Notes: a model not told the origin generated them from the letters alone. A stretch of 64,000 bases of DNA from Streptomyces sp. BK208 (GCF_004364245.1 NZ_SOAV01000006.1:186001-250000), one strand, 5' to 3'; shown: positions 25,637-35,234, numbered from the stretch's first letter. A program made the numbers and translations.

Positions 25637-26601
25637 ACGACGCGCTCGACGTCACCCTGCGTCTCCTGGTCGTCTTCGTCGTCTTCCTCACGTTCCCCCT
25701 GATCGTCGGCCAGACCGAGCACAAGGTGATGGCCCACATGCAGGGCCGCCTGGGCCCGATGTACGCGGGTGGCTTCCACGGCTGGGCCCAGCTCGTCGCC
25801 GACGGCGTGAAGTTCGCGCAGAAGGAGGACGTGGTCCCGGCCGACGCGGACCGCCGCATCTTCCAGCTCGCCCCGGCCGTGGCCCTGCTGCCCTACCTGC
25901 TGGTGCTCCTGGCCATCCCCGTAGGCCCCGGGGAGGGAGCGGTCGGCCAGGTCGTCGACGCGGGCGTCTTCTTCGTCCTCGCCGTCATGGGCGTGGGCGT
26001 CCTCGGCTCGCTCATGGCCGGCTGGTCCTCCGCTAACAAGTTCTCCCTCCTCGGCGGCCTGCGTACCGCCGCCCAGCTCCTCGCCTACGAACTCCCGATG
26101 CTGCTCACCGCCGCGTCCGTGGCGATGGCGGCCGGCACCGTCTCGCTCGTCGGCATCCTCGACGCCTTCGAGTGGTGGTGGCTGCCCTGGCAGATCGTCG
26201 GCGCGATCGTCTTCTTCGTCGCCGGGCTGGCCGAACTGCAACGGCCCCCGTTCGACATGCCGGTCGCCGACTCGGAGATCATCTTCGGCGCCTACACCGA
26301 GTACACCGGTCTGCGCTTCGCCCTGTTCCTCCTCGCCGAGTACGCCGGGATCGTCGTCCTGTGCGGACTGACCACGGTCCTCTTCCTGGGCGGCTGGCAC
26401 GGCCCCTGGGGTGCCGACGGTCTCGGCTGGGTCTGGACCCTGCTCAAGGCGGCCGTCCTCGCCTTCGTCGTGATCTGGCTGCGCGTCACCTACCCGCGGC
26501 TGCGCGAGGACCAGCTCCAGAAACTGTCCTGGACCCTCCTCATCCCCCTCTCCCTCGCCCAGATCGCCCTCACCGGCATCGTCAAGGTGGTGATCGCGTA
26601 A
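25633..26601 (+). CDS. nuoH: NADH-quinone oxidoreductase subunit H
   Basis: This 322-residue membrane subunit has a GTG start overlapping the nuoC stop (GTGA). About eight helices are seen. Conserved loops include EHKVMAHMQGRLGPMY and DGVKFAQKEDVVPADADR near the quinone channel, AYELPMLL, and AELQRPPFDMPVADSE with the acidic cluster that links quinone binding to proton transfer. It forms the heel of complex I between peripheral and membrane arms. It is shorter than the 400-plus-residue NuoH of many actinobacterial 14-gene operons, lacking a long C-terminal extension. It directly follows nuoC, confirming that nuoD, E, F and G were skipped. Confidence 0.95.
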   Translation: MNDALDVTLRLLVVFVVFLTFPLIVGQTEHKVMAHMQGRLGPMYAGGFHGWAQLVADGVKFAQKEDVVPADADRRIFQLAPAVALLPYLLVLLAIPVGPGEGAVGQVVDAGVFFVLAVMGVGVLGSLMAGWSSANKFSLLGGLRTAAQLLAYELPMLLTAASVAMAAGTVSLVGILDAFEWWWLPWQIVGAIVFFVAGLAELQRPPFDMPVADSEIIFGAYTEYTGLRFALFLLAEYAGIVVLCGLTTVLFLGGWHGPWGADGLGWVWTLLKAAVLAFVVIWLRVTYPRLREDQLQKLSWTLLIPLSLAQIALTGIVKVVIA

Positions 26602-27161
26602 TGCCCCCCATCCCGGGCAGCGGCCTGGCCAAGGGCCTGGCCGTCACCCTGCGCACGATGACGAAGAAGACCGTCACCGAGCAGTACCCGGACGTCCAGC
26701 CGGAGCTGCCGCCCCGCACCCGCGGTGTGATCGGCCTGTTCGAGGAGAACTGCACGGTCTGCATGCTGTGCGCCCGCGAGTGCCCCGACTGGTGCATCTA
26801 CATCGACTCCCACAAGGAGACGGTCCTGGCGGCCACGCCCGGCGGACGCGACCGCAGCCGCAACGTCCTCGACCGGTTCGCCATCGACTTCTCCCTGTGC
26901 ATGTACTGCGGTATCTGCATCGAGGTCTGTCCGTTCGACGCCCTGTTCTGGTCCCCGGAGTTCGAGTACGCCGAGACCGACATCCGCGACCTCACCCACG
27001 AGCGCGACAAGCTGCGCGAGTGGATGTGGACCGTGCCGGCCCCGCCCGCCCTCGACCCCGGCGCGGAGGAGCCCAAGGAACTCGCCGCCGCCCGCAAGGC
27101 CGCCGACAAGCTCGCCGCGCAGCAGCAGCCGGACCAGCCCGGTCAGGAGGAGCCGACATGA
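26601..27161 (+). CDS. nuoI: NADH-quinone oxidoreductase subunit I, 2x[4Fe-4S] ferredoxin-like
   Basis: This 186-residue protein starts at ATG in a TAATG overlap with nuoH. Two complete [4Fe-4S] motifs are present: C51, C54, C57, C61 (CTVCMLCAREC) and C100, C103, C106, C110 (CMYCGICIEVC). They hold clusters N6a and N6b and pass electrons to NuoB. In an assembly without the NuoEFG NADH module this subunit is the natural docking point for an external electron donor such as ferredoxin. The C-terminal 40 residues are a Lys/Ala/Gln-rich tail. Its stop overlaps the nuoJ start (ATGA). Confidence 0.95.
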   Translation: MPPIPGSGLAKGLAVTLRTMTKKTVTEQYPDVQPELPPRTRGVIGLFEENCTVCMLCARECPDWCIYIDSHKETVLAATPGGRDRSRNVLDRFAIDFSLCMYCGICIEVCPFDALFWSPEFEYAETDIRDLTHERDKLREWMWTVPAPPALDPGAEEPKELAAARKAADKLAAQQQPDQPGQEEPT

Positions 27162-27904
27162 CCCTCGCCGCGGCCGCCGGCCACCTCACCGCACACGCAC
27201 ACGCACACTCCACGGCCACCGCGGCCGGGACCCACGGCTTCCTGTCCCCGACCGGTGTCGAGATCGCCTTCCTCCTCGTCGGCCTGGTCACCTTCGCAGC
27301 CGCCGTCGTCACCGTCACCACCCGCCAACTCGTCCACGCGGCACTGTGGCTGGTGGTGGCCCTCGGCGGCCTCGCCGTCGAGTACCTGCTGCTCACCGCC
27401 GAGTTCATCGCCTGGGTCCAGGTGCTCATCTACGTCGGTGCCGTCGTGGTCCTCATCCTGTTCGGCCTGATGCTCACCAGGGCGCCCATCGGCCGGTCCC
27501 CGGACGCCGACTCCGGCAACCGCTGGGCCGCCCTCACCGTCGCCGTCGCCTCCGCGGCGGCTCTGGTGTGGGTCGTCGCCGACGCCTTCCGCACGACCTG
27601 GATCGACCTGGACGGCCCCGCCGCCGGCACCACCGCCGTCACCGGAGCGAGCCTGTTCCAGAACTGGGTCCTCCCCTTCGAGGCCCTCTCCGTCCTCCTC
27701 CTCGCCGCCCTGGTCGGCGCCATCGTCCTGTCGCGCAAGGCCGATGCCAAGGCCGGTGCCGAGGCCGTGACAAGGGCCGGTGCCGAGGCCGGTGCCGTGA
27801 CCAGGGCCAAGGCCGAGGCCAAGGCCAACGCCGACCACCCGGCCGGCCCCGCCACGACCGACACCGCGCCCCCGGCCGGGCCGGGAGAGGGCGGTGACCG
27901 CTGA
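27158..27904 (+). CDS. nuoJ: NADH-quinone oxidoreductase subunit J
   Basis: This 248-residue membrane subunit starts at ATG overlapping the nuoI stop. The N-terminus carries a His-rich stretch (TAHAHAHS) before the first helix. Helices follow at about 33-55, 60-80, 85-106 (EFIAWVQVLIYVGAVVVLILFGLMLTR, the conserved TM3 with pi-bulge), 122-142 and 172-195. The last 50 residues are a cytoplasmic Ala/Glu/Lys/Arg repetitive tail (ATRAGAEA-like units). NuoJ takes part in the conformational coupling of complex I. Tail extensions on NuoB, C, I and J in the same operon form a pattern unlike typical bacterial complex I. Confidence 0.93.
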   Translation: MTLAAAAGHLTAHAHAHSTATAAGTHGFLSPTGVEIAFLLVGLVTFAAAVVTVTTRQLVHAALWLVVALGGLAVEYLLLTAEFIAWVQVLIYVGAVVVLILFGLMLTRAPIGRSPDADSGNRWAALTVAVASAAALVWVVADAFRTTWIDLDGPAAGTTAVTGASLFQNWVLPFEALSVLLLAALVGAIVLSRKADAKAGAEAVTRAGAEAGAVTRAKAEAKANADHPAGPATTDTAPPAGPGEGGDR

Positions 27905-28296
27905 TGCACCTCGCCTATCCCGCCGTCCTGTCCGCCCTCCTCTTCTGCACCGGTCTCTACGGCGTCCTCGCCCGCCGCAACGCGATCCTGGTCCTGATGT
28001 CGGTCGAGCTGATGCTCAACGCCGTCAACCTGAACCTGGTCGCCTTCGACGTCTGGCTCAGCAGGGCCGCGGAGGAGACCCTGCACTCCGGCCAGGCCCT
28101 GACCCTGTTCACGATCGCCATCGCGGCCGCCGAGATCGGCATCGGCCTGGCGATCGTCCTCGCCGTCCACCGCAACCGCGGCACCGCGGACATCGACCGG
28201 CTCCGCGACACCGCCGAGGGCCACGAACCGGACGGCACCGACACCGACACCCCCGCGACCGGGACGGCCGCCGAGAAGGCTGAGGCCAGCGCGTGA
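27904..28296 (+). CDS. nuoK: NADH-quinone oxidoreductase subunit K
   Basis: This is a 130-residue protein. Three helices with the conserved SVELMLNAVNLNLVAF stretch contain the membrane Glu of the second helix, and TLFTIAIAAAEIGIGLAIVLAVHR contains the Glu of the third. These are parts of the central hydrophilic axis for proton pumping. The start codon ATG overlaps the nuoJ stop (TGATG). The last 35 residues are a polar tail rich in Asp, Thr and Glu beyond the usual 100-residue length. Its stop overlaps the nuoL GTG. Confidence 0.95.
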   Translation: MHLAYPAVLSALLFCTGLYGVLARRNAILVLMSVELMLNAVNLNLVAFDVWLSRAAEETLHSGQALTLFTIAIAAAEIGIGLAIVLAVHRNRGTADIDRLRDTAEGHEPDGTDTDTPATGTAAEKAEASA

Positions 28297-30287
28297 CCAC
28301 GACCACCCTCGCCGTCCTCGTCCCCCTCCTCCCCTTCCTCGGGGCAGCCGCCGGGCTCCTGCTGGGCCGGTCGGCGCCCGGGTTCGTCCGGCCCCTCGCC
28401 GTCCTGCCGACGCTGGCGGCACTCGTCCTCGCCGTGCTCGTCGCCGCCCGCCAGGGCGGAGGCCGGGCCGTCGACGCCGCCACGGAGCTGACGCCGACCG
28501 GTTCGGTCCCCGTCGAACTCGCCCTGCACATCGACGGCTTCGCCGCGCTCGTCGCCGTCCTGGTCGGCACCGTCGCGACCTGCGTGCAGATCTACTCGAC
28601 GGGCTACCTGCGCGACGACCCGCGCTACCCCTCGTACGCCGCTCTCGTCTCCCTGTTCACCTCCGCCATGTTCCTCGTCGTCTACTCGGGCGACCTGATG
28701 GTGCTGCTGGTCGGCTGGGAGGTCATGGGCATCTGCTCGTACTTCCTGGTCGGCCACTACTGGGAGACCCCGGAGGCACGCGCCGCCTCCCTCAAGGCCT
28801 TCCTGGTCACCAAGCTCGGCGACGTCCCCTTCCTGATCGGGCTGCTGGCGCTGGCCACCGAGACGGGCTCCTTCCGCATCACGAAGATCCTCGACGCGGT
28901 CGCGAGCGGCTCCCTCGACCACCCCACGCTCATCGCCCTGCTGCTCCTGGCGGGCGTGGCGGGCAAGTCGGCGCAGTTCCCGCTGCACACCTGGCTCCCC
29001 GACGCGATGGCGGGCCCGACGCCCGTCTCCGCGCTGATCCACGCCGCGACGATGGTCGCCGCCGGCGTGTACTTCGTCGCCCGGCTCCTTCCGCTCTTCG
29101 AGGCATCGCGGGCCGCGATGGCCGTCCTCGCCGTCATGGCGGCCGTCACGATGGTCGGCTCCGCGCTCGCCGCCCTCGCCCAGGACGACATCAAGCGGGT
29201 CCTGGCCTACTCGACGATCGGGCAGCTCGGCTACCTGACCGGCGCCCTCGCCACGGGCGACCGGGGCGCCGCCGTCTTCCACCTCCTCACCCACGGCGCC
29301 TTCAAGGCGCTTCTGTTCCTCGCCGCCGGTGTCGTCATCCACGCCGCCGGCACCAACTCGCTGGCCGCCATGTCCCGCGTGCGGGGTCTGCGCGACCGCG
29401 TCCCGGACGCCTACTGGACGATGACCGTGGCCCTGCTCGCGCTCGCCGCGATCCCGCCCTTCAGCGGCTTCTTCTCCAAGGAGTCCGTCCTCGGTGCCGC
29501 GGAACACGTCGCCACCGGCCACACCGAGCACGCGCCCGGCGCCGCGGGCTGGACCGTCCTCGTCGCCGGCCTGGTCACGGCTCTGCTCACCGCCGCCTAC
29601 GCCACCCGCCTGTGGCTGCTGGCCTTCCGCGGACGGGGCGCCGAGGCCCCCGACCACGGCAGGCAGCCGGTGGTCATGAACGCCGTGCTCTGGGTGCTCG
29701 CCGTCCCCTCACTCGCGCTGGGCGGCCTCACCTTCCGTCTGCTGCCCGACTGGTTCGACGGCCGCGACCTCACCCCGACCCTCACCACCTCCGTCCTCGG
29801 CACGGGCGTGGCCCTGGTGGGCGGCATCCTCACCTACGCCGCCTGGCGGCACACCACGGCGCTCGCCGACCGCGCCCCGCTGGGCGCCGTCGCGGCCCAC
29901 CCCGAGGGCGACGCCGCCCTGGTGGAGGCCGAGGCCATCGCCAGCCACCGGCCCGCCTACGGCGACCTCGCCTCCGCGCCCGACCCGTCCGATCCGGGAC
30001 GACTGCTGCTGGGCCCGGTGCACCGGCACGCGGCGGCCGGCTTCCACCTGGACGCGGTGTACACGACCCTCTTCGTCCGACCGGTCCGGGCCGCGGCGAG
30101 CCTCGTCCGGTTCCTCGACCGCGAGGTCGTCGACACCTACGTACGCGCGGCGGGCGGGCTGCCCCGCTTGCTCGGGGCCGCCGTACGACGTGCCCAGACC
30201 GGCAATGTGCAGACCTATGTGAGCGCGCTGCTCGCCGGCACCGTCGTCCTCGCGGTCGCCGCCGTCCTCGTCGCCACGGGAGCGTGA
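28293..30287 (+). CDS. nuoL: NADH-quinone oxidoreductase subunit L (antiporter-like)
   Basis: This 664-residue protein has 15 or so helices and a GTG start in a GTGA overlap. It shows the antiporter-like core: VGWEVMGICSYFLVGHYWE with the conserved Glu, KSAQFPLHTWLPDAMAGPTP (conserved Lys and His region), HAATMVAAGVYFV and LAYSTIGQLGYL. The C-terminal part includes the lateral helix region typical of NuoL and ends after a membrane segment. It should be the distal proton-pumping subunit. The presence of NuoL, M and N with NuoH, J and K means a full membrane arm could be built from this operon. Confidence 0.95.
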   Translation: MTTTTLAVLVPLLPFLGAAAGLLLGRSAPGFVRPLAVLPTLAALVLAVLVAARQGGGRAVDAATELTPTGSVPVELALHIDGFAALVAVLVGTVATCVQIYSTGYLRDDPRYPSYAALVSLFTSAMFLVVYSGDLMVLLVGWEVMGICSYFLVGHYWETPEARAASLKAFLVTKLGDVPFLIGLLALATETGSFRITKILDAVASGSLDHPTLIALLLLAGVAGKSAQFPLHTWLPDAMAGPTPVSALIHAATMVAAGVYFVARLLPLFEASRAAMAVLAVMAAVTMVGSALAALAQDDIKRVLAYSTIGQLGYLTGALATGDRGAAVFHLLTHGAFKALLFLAAGVVIHAAGTNSLAAMSRVRGLRDRVPDAYWTMTVALLALAAIPPFSGFFSKESVLGAAEHVATGHTEHAPGAAGWTVLVAGLVTALLTAAYATRLWLLAFRGRGAEAPDHGRQPVVMNAVLWVLAVPSLALGGLTFRLLPDWFDGRDLTPTLTTSVLGTGVALVGGILTYAAWRHTTALADRAPLGAVAAHPEGDAALVEAEAIASHRPAYGDLASAPDPSDPGRLLLGPVHRHAAAGFHLDAVYTTLFVRPVRAAASLVRFLDREVVDTYVRAAGGLPRLLGAAVRRAQTGNVQTYVSALLAGTVVLAVAAVLVATGA

Positions 30288-30293
30288 GCAGGC

Positions 30294-31892
30294 GTGATCG
30301 ATATCAACGAGTCCGTGATGCAGGTCCTTCTCGCGTTCCTCGTCGTCGGCCCGCTCCTCGGCGCCGCCGCCGCGCTGCTGCCGGCCCCGCCCGGGCTGAA
30401 GGGGAAGTCACCCGAGCAGGCCGTGCTCCGGCACGGCGTCACCGTCACCGGCGCCGTCCTCGTCGCGGCGATCGTCCTCGTGCTCGGCTTCGACCACGAC
30501 CATCCGTCGAAGATGCAGGCCAGCACGGACATCAGCTGGATCCCCGCGCTCGGCGTGCGCATCCACCTCGGCATCGACGGCATCTCCCTCCCCCTGCTGG
30601 TCCTGACCGCGCTGCTGACCTTCCTCTGCGCGCTCTACTCCTACTTCGAGCAGCGACACGAGCGGCTGACGCCGCGGAAGCCGCGCCCGAGCCCGAAGGC
30701 GTTCGTCGCGCTGCTGCTCGTCCTGGAGGCCGGCACCCTCGCGACCTTCGCCGTCCTCGATCTGGTCCTGTTCTTCCTCGCCTTCGAGACGGTCCTCATC
30801 CCGATGTACTTCCTCATCGCCCGCTGGGGCGGCGAGGGACGGGCCGCGGCCGCCTGGAAATTCATCCTCTTCACCCTCCTCGGCTCCGTCGTCATGCTGC
30901 TCGGCCTGCTCCTGATCGGAATCACGGCGGGCACGTTCGACATGGTGGCACTCGCCACTGACAACGGCCGGTCACTGACCGCGTCCGTGCAGGTCATCGC
31001 CGTTCTGGCGATCGGGATCGGGCTCGCGGTGAAGACTCCGATGTGGCCGCTGCACAGCTGGCTGCCCGACGCCCACACCGCCGCGCCGACCGTCGGCTCG
31101 GTGCTGCTGGCCGGCGTCCTGCTGAAGATGGGCACGTACGGGTTCGTCCGCATCCTCCTCCCGGTCGCGCCGGACGGCTTCCGCACCTTCGCGCCCTACC
31201 TCGCCGCCTTCGCCGTCGTCGGCATCGTCTACGGCTCCCTGGCCTGCCTGGCCCTCGCCAGAAGAGGCGCGAAGGGCGACCTCAAACGCCTCATCGCCTA
31301 CTCCTCCGTCGGCCACATGGGCTTCGTCCTGCTCGGCGTCGCGACCATGACCCCGACCGGCGTGAACGGCGCCCTCTTCGCCAACATCGCCCACGGCCTG
31401 ATCACCGGCCTGCTCTTCTTCCTGGTCGGCGCGCTCAAGGACCGCACCGGCACCACCGACCTCGACACCCTCGCCGAGGAGTCCGGGCACGCCCTGTACG
31501 GCAAGGCGCCGCACCTGGGCGCGCTGGTCGCCTTCGCCGCGGTCGCCTCGCTGGGCCTGCCGGGCCTGGCCGGGTTCTGGGGCGAGATGCTCGCCCTGTT
31601 CGGCGCCTTCGACCCCCACGACGACCTCAGCCGCCCGGCCTTCCTCACCTTCATGGCGATCGCCGCCTTCGGCACCCTGCTGACCGCCGCGTACATGCTG
31701 ATCGTGGTCCGCAGGGTCTGCATGGGCCCCGTACCGCAGGACGCCCCGCGCCTCGCCGACGTGCGGACGTACGAGTTCGCCGCCTGGACCCCGCTCGTCG
31801 CCCTCACCGTCGTCGCCGGACTGTGGCCCAGGACCCTCCTCGGGCTGACCGACCCGGCCGTGCAGCAGCTCCTCTCAGGAGGCCACCGATGA
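30294..31892 (+). CDS. nuoM: NADH-quinone oxidoreductase subunit M (antiporter-like)
   Basis: The protein has 532 residues; the GTG start lies 6 bases after the nuoL stop. Core motifs include LGIDGISLPLLVLTALLTF, FLAFETVLIPMYFLIARWGGE (conserved Glu), KTPMWPLHSWLPDAHTAAPT with the pumping Lys/His, and AYSSVGHMGFVLLG. A polar insert EQRHERLTPRKPRPSPK lies between early helices. It forms the second of three antiporter-like pumping units. Its stop overlaps the nuoN ATG. Confidence 0.95.
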   Translation: MIDINESVMQVLLAFLVVGPLLGAAAALLPAPPGLKGKSPEQAVLRHGVTVTGAVLVAAIVLVLGFDHDHPSKMQASTDISWIPALGVRIHLGIDGISLPLLVLTALLTFLCALYSYFEQRHERLTPRKPRPSPKAFVALLLVLEAGTLATFAVLDLVLFFLAFETVLIPMYFLIARWGGEGRAAAAWKFILFTLLGSVVMLLGLLLIGITAGTFDMVALATDNGRSLTASVQVIAVLAIGIGLAVKTPMWPLHSWLPDAHTAAPTVGSVLLAGVLLKMGTYGFVRILLPVAPDGFRTFAPYLAAFAVVGIVYGSLACLALARRGAKGDLKRLIAYSSVGHMGFVLLGVATMTPTGVNGALFANIAHGLITGLLFFLVGALKDRTGTTDLDTLAEESGHALYGKAPHLGALVAFAAVASLGLPGLAGFWGEMLALFGAFDPHDDLSRPAFLTFMAIAAFGTLLTAAYMLIVVRRVCMGPVPQDAPRLADVRTYEFAAWTPLVALTVVAGLWPRTLLGLTDPAVQQLLSGGHR

Positions 31893-33442
31893 GCTCCCCG
31901 GCCCAGCACCTCGCCGAGGCGGCCCTCGCGCAGCAGCCACTGGCGCAGAACCTCGTCCAGTCCGTCGACTGGCTCGCCGTCGCGCCGCCCACCCTCACGG
32001 CGGTCGTCGGGCTCGTCGTCCTCGTCACGGACCTGTTCGTCAAGGACGCCCGCAAGCCCCTGCTCGGCTGGATCGCGGTCGCCGGACTCGCCGCCTCGGC
32101 CCTCATGCTGCTGCCCCTGATCGGCGACGACCGCTCGACGTTCTGCCTGACCGGCCGGCCCGGCGTCTGCAGCTACACCGCGGACACCTTCACCCTCGCC
32201 GTCCAGTTCCTGGTGCTCGGCGGCGCCCTGCTGACCGCCCTCCTGTCCCTCACCGCCGTCAAGGACGCCGAGCGGGGACTGCCCGAGGGCGAGTTCTGGT
32301 TCCTGCTGCTCTCCTCCGCGGCCGGCGCCGCCCTCCTGCCCGCCTCCCGCGACCTCGCGACCCTCGTCGTCGCCCTGGAGGTCGCCTCCCTGCCCGCCTT
32401 CGCCCTCGTCGGCCTTCGGCAGGGCGATCGCAAGTCCTCCGAGGCGGCCCTGAAGTTCTTCCTGTCCTCGGTCACCGCGACCGCGGTCAGCCTCATGGGC
32501 ATCAGCTTTCTGTACGCCACCACCGGCACCCTCCACCTCACCCAGGTGGCCGAGCGCGTCCAGCACGTCGACGGGCAGTTCGCCACCCTCGCCCAGACCG
32601 GCGCCGTCCTCACCCTGGTCGGCTTCGCCTTCAAGACGGCCGCGGTGCCCTTCCACTTCTGGGTGCCCGACACCTACGTGGGCGCGCCCCTGCCGATCGC
32701 GGCCTACCTGTCCGTGGTCGGCAAGGCGGTCGGCTTCTGCGGTCTGATCCTCGTCACGGTCGTCGCCCTGCCGTCCTACGCCGACGTGTGGGGCCCCGCC
32801 CTGGCGGCGCTGGCCGCGCTCACCATGACCGTCGGCAACGTGGGCGCCCTGCGCCAGCAGGCCACGCGCGCGTACAGCGCGGTACGTCTGCTCGCGTGGT
32901 CGTCCGTCGGGCAGGCCGGCTACCTCCTGGTGCCGATCGCGGCCGCCGCCTACTCCGACGACCCCGAGCACTCGATCGGCTCCACCGTGGCCTACGCGCT
33001 GATGTACGCCGCGGTGAACCTCGGTGCCTTCGCGGTGGCCGCGCTCGTGGGCCGCACGAGGTCCCTGAACCGCGTGGCGGACTACCGCGGCCTGTACGCG
33101 TCCAACCCCCTCACCGCCCTGCTCCTGGCCTTCTTCCTGCTCTGCCTCGCCGGACTGCCGCCCGGCGTCATCGGCCTCTTCGCCAAGGTGACGGTGTTCT
33201 CCGCGGCGGTCGACGCCGGACTCGGCTGGCTGGCCGTCGTCATGGCCGTCAACGTCGTGATCGCGCTCTTCTACTACCTCCACTGGACCGCACTGCTGTT
33301 CCGGACACCCGAGGACGCCACCGCCCGCCACCGCGCCCCTGCCCCCCTCACCGCCGCCCTCACCGTGACCGCGGTCCTCGCCGTCGCCCTCTCCGGGGCG
33401 CCCCAGCTGATCCTGCGCTTCGCCGACACCGGCCTCTTCTGA
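31889..33442 (+). CDS. nuoN: NADH-quinone oxidoreductase subunit N (antiporter-like)
   Basis: This 517-residue protein starts at ATG in an ATGA overlap with nuoM. ASLPAFALVGLRQGDRKSSE, FAFKTAAVPFHFWVPDTYVG (Lys and His of the half-channel) and AWSSVGQAGYLLVPI identify NuoN. It is the pumping unit closest to the peripheral arm. It ends the ten-gene cluster: after it come 322 non-coding bases with a hairpin and then the HtpX gene. So the operon is A-B-C-H-I-J-K-L-M-N, with no nuoD, nuoE, nuoF or nuoG before or after it in this window. Confidence 0.95.
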   Translation: MSSPAQHLAEAALAQQPLAQNLVQSVDWLAVAPPTLTAVVGLVVLVTDLFVKDARKPLLGWIAVAGLAASALMLLPLIGDDRSTFCLTGRPGVCSYTADTFTLAVQFLVLGGALLTALLSLTAVKDAERGLPEGEFWFLLLSSAAGAALLPASRDLATLVVALEVASLPAFALVGLRQGDRKSSEAALKFFLSSVTATAVSLMGISFLYATTGTLHLTQVAERVQHVDGQFATLAQTGAVLTLVGFAFKTAAVPFHFWVPDTYVGAPLPIAAYLSVVGKAVGFCGLILVTVVALPSYADVWGPALAALAALTMTVGNVGALRQQATRAYSAVRLLAWSSVGQAGYLLVPIAAAAYSDDPEHSIGSTVAYALMYAAVNLGAFAVAALVGRTRSLNRVADYRGLYASNPLTALLLAFFLLCLAGLPPGVIGLFAKVTVFSAAVDAGLGWLAVVMAVNVVIALFYYLHWTALLFRTPEDATARHRAPAPLTAALTVTAVLAVALSGAPQLILRFADTGLF

Positions 33443-33528
33443 ACGCACCCCGGCACACACCGACGCCGACCGGCAGGCACCGGCCCGCCCCGGACCCGCC
33501 CACGCGCGCGTGCGGCGCCCGTCCTCCA

Positions 33529-33562
33529 CGCCCGTCCTCCACGCGCGCGTGAAGGACGGGCG
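33529..33562. terminator. Hairpin downstream of the nuo operon
   Basis: CGCCCGTCCT pairs with AGGACGGGCG around a CACGCGCGCGTG palindrome, giving a long GC-rich stem 87 bases past the nuoN stop. The rest of the 322-base gap (33443-33764) has a duplicated CCGTCCTCCACG block and no gene; the htpX promoter should be in its second half. Confidence 0.65.
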
Positions 33563-33764
33563 CGCGGCCGTCACCCGTACGGGTCACACCTGCCCCGCCC
33601 GGCGCCGGGGAACTGGCGGCCCTCGCCTGGCGTTGACCAGTAGGGAAGGGTCCACTGGACGTGTTCACCCACGGCACCCGTGGCACCGGAGACAGGGAAG
33701 CGACACAGCGAGCGAGACCAGCAAGCAAAAGGGTTCCCCTGCTGCACGACTTGGAGGGCGTACC

Positions 33765-34628
33765 GTGCACCGCCGGCACAACGGGCTCAGGACCGCAGTA
33801 CTCCTCGGGGGACTGTCCGCGCTCATCATCGTCATCGGCAGCTTCTTCGGCCGAGCGGGGCTCGTCGTCGCCGTCCTCGTCGCCCTGGGCACCAACGCGT
33901 ACGCGTACTGGAACAGCGACAGGCTCGCCCTGCGCGCGATGCGCGCCCGGCCGGTCAGCGAGTTCGAGGCCCCGGCGCTCTACCGCATGGTCCGCGAGCT
34001 CTCCACCCAGGCCCGCCAGCCGATGCCCCGCCTGTACATCTCCCCGACGGAGGCACCGAACGCCTTCGCGACCGGCCGCAACCCGCGCAACGCGGCCGTG
34101 TGCTGCACCGAGGGCATCCTGCGCCTGCTCGACGAGCGCGAGCTGCGCGGCGTCATCGGGCACGAACTCAGCCACGTCTACAACCGCGACATCCTGATCT
34201 CCTCCGTCGCCGGCGCCCTCGCCTCGGTGATCATGTTCCTGGTCAACTTCGCCTGGCTGATCCCCGTGGGACGGTCCAACGACGACGACGGGCCCGGCCT
34301 GCTGGGCATGCTCCTCATCATGCTGCTCGGACCGCTCGCCGCCACCGTGATCCAACTGGCGATCAGCCGGTCCCGGGAGTACGAGGCCGACGCCTCCGGC
34401 GCCCAGCTGACCGGCGACCCGCTCGCCCTGGCCGGCGCCCTGCGCAAGCTGGAGACCGGCACCAAGCAGCTCCCGCTCCCCCCGGAGCCCCGGATCGAGA
34501 CCGCCAGCCACATGATGATCGCCAATCCCTTCCGGCCGGGGCAGGGGCTGTCCAAGATGTTCTCCACCCACCCGCCGATGGCGGAGCGAATCGCCCGGCT
34601 CGAAAAGATGGCAGGTCGACAGCAGTGA
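33765..34628 (+). CDS. htpX: HtpX-type membrane zinc metalloprotease (M48)
   Basis: This is 287 residues from a GTG preceded by TTGGAGGG. Two N-terminal helices (about 10-27 and 31-48) are followed by the catalytic motif HELSH (H133, E134, H137) and the third-ligand region SREYEAD (about residue 205 on), after a second hydrophobic pair. HtpX degrades misfolded membrane proteins with FtsH. The start chosen gives the usual 285-290 length. It overlaps the following gene by four bases, so both are co-translated. Its location directly after a membrane-complex operon is consistent with membrane quality control. Confidence 0.93.
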   Translation: MHRRHNGLRTAVLLGGLSALIIVIGSFFGRAGLVVAVLVALGTNAYAYWNSDRLALRAMRARPVSEFEAPALYRMVRELSTQARQPMPRLYISPTEAPNAFATGRNPRNAAVCCTEGILRLLDERELRGVIGHELSHVYNRDILISSVAGALASVIMFLVNFAWLIPVGRSNDDDGPGLLGMLLIMLLGPLAATVIQLAISRSREYEADASGAQLTGDPLALAGALRKLETGTKQLPLPPEPRIETASHMMIANPFRPGQGLSKMFSTHPPMAERIARLEKMAGRQQ

Positions 34629-35041
34629 AGACCATCCTCAACGTCATTTGGCTCGTGCTCAGCGGCTTCTGGCTGTTCCTCGGCTACCTGCTCGCCGGCG
34701 CGCTGCTCTGCATCACGATCATCGGGATCCCCTTCGGCATCGCCGCCTTCCGCATCGGCGTCTACGCCCTGTGGCCCTTCGGGTACACGGCGGTCGAGCG
34801 CCGCGACGCGGGAGCCCCCTCCTGCGTCGGGAACGTGCTGTGGCTCCTCCTCGCCGGCTGGTGGCTGGCCCTCGGCCACATCGTCACCGGCATCGCGTTG
34901 TGCGTCACGATCATCGGCATCCCGCTCGGCGTGGCCAACTTCAAGCTGATCCCCGTCTCGCTGCTCCCGCTGGGACGCGAGATCGTGCGCACCGACCAGC
35001 CCTTCACGGCGTCGGGACCGCAGCAGCGGACCGGCTGGTAG
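34625..35041 (+). CDS. yccF: YccF-domain membrane protein
   Basis: This is 138 residues, with GTG overlapping the htpX stop (GTGA). The sequence is an internal duplication: LLCITIIGIPFGIAAFRIG with LWPFG, and later LCVTIIGIPLGVANFKLI with LLPLG. Each half contributes a hydrophobic hairpin. This is the YccF (DUF307) inner-membrane family, of unknown function. Translational coupling to htpX suggests a partner in membrane protein turnover, though YccF proteins elsewhere occur alone. Confidence 0.9.
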   Translation: MKTILNVIWLVLSGFWLFLGYLLAGALLCITIIGIPFGIAAFRIGVYALWPFGYTAVERRDAGAPSCVGNVLWLLLAGWWLALGHIVTGIALCVTIIGIPLGVANFKLIPVSLLPLGREIVRTDQPFTASGPQQRTGW

Positions 35042-35234
35042 GCGTACGGCCGAGGCGCCACGCCGCCGAGCACCCGCAGAACCCGCAGGTGTCCCGCGTC
35101 GCACCGGCCTGCCCGGTGCAACCACAGGCCGCCGTCACGACGTCCTCACCGGCAGGAAGACAGGAACACCGCGCAGGAACGAGCCCACGGCACTGGCACA
35201 GTGCGGGCTCAGCCGGAAAGGGCAGGGTCACGGC

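Noticed and set aside
28757..29194. Minus-strand frame opposite nuoL with a Ser/Ala-rich product
   Set aside because: It is a reverse-strand shadow. NuoL motifs on the plus strand cover the whole interval.
35042..35234. Possible small gene between the YccF-type and GlsB-like genes
   Set aside because: Open frames here are Arg/His/Pro-rich, without ribosome sites or homology; the stretch looks like leader sequence.
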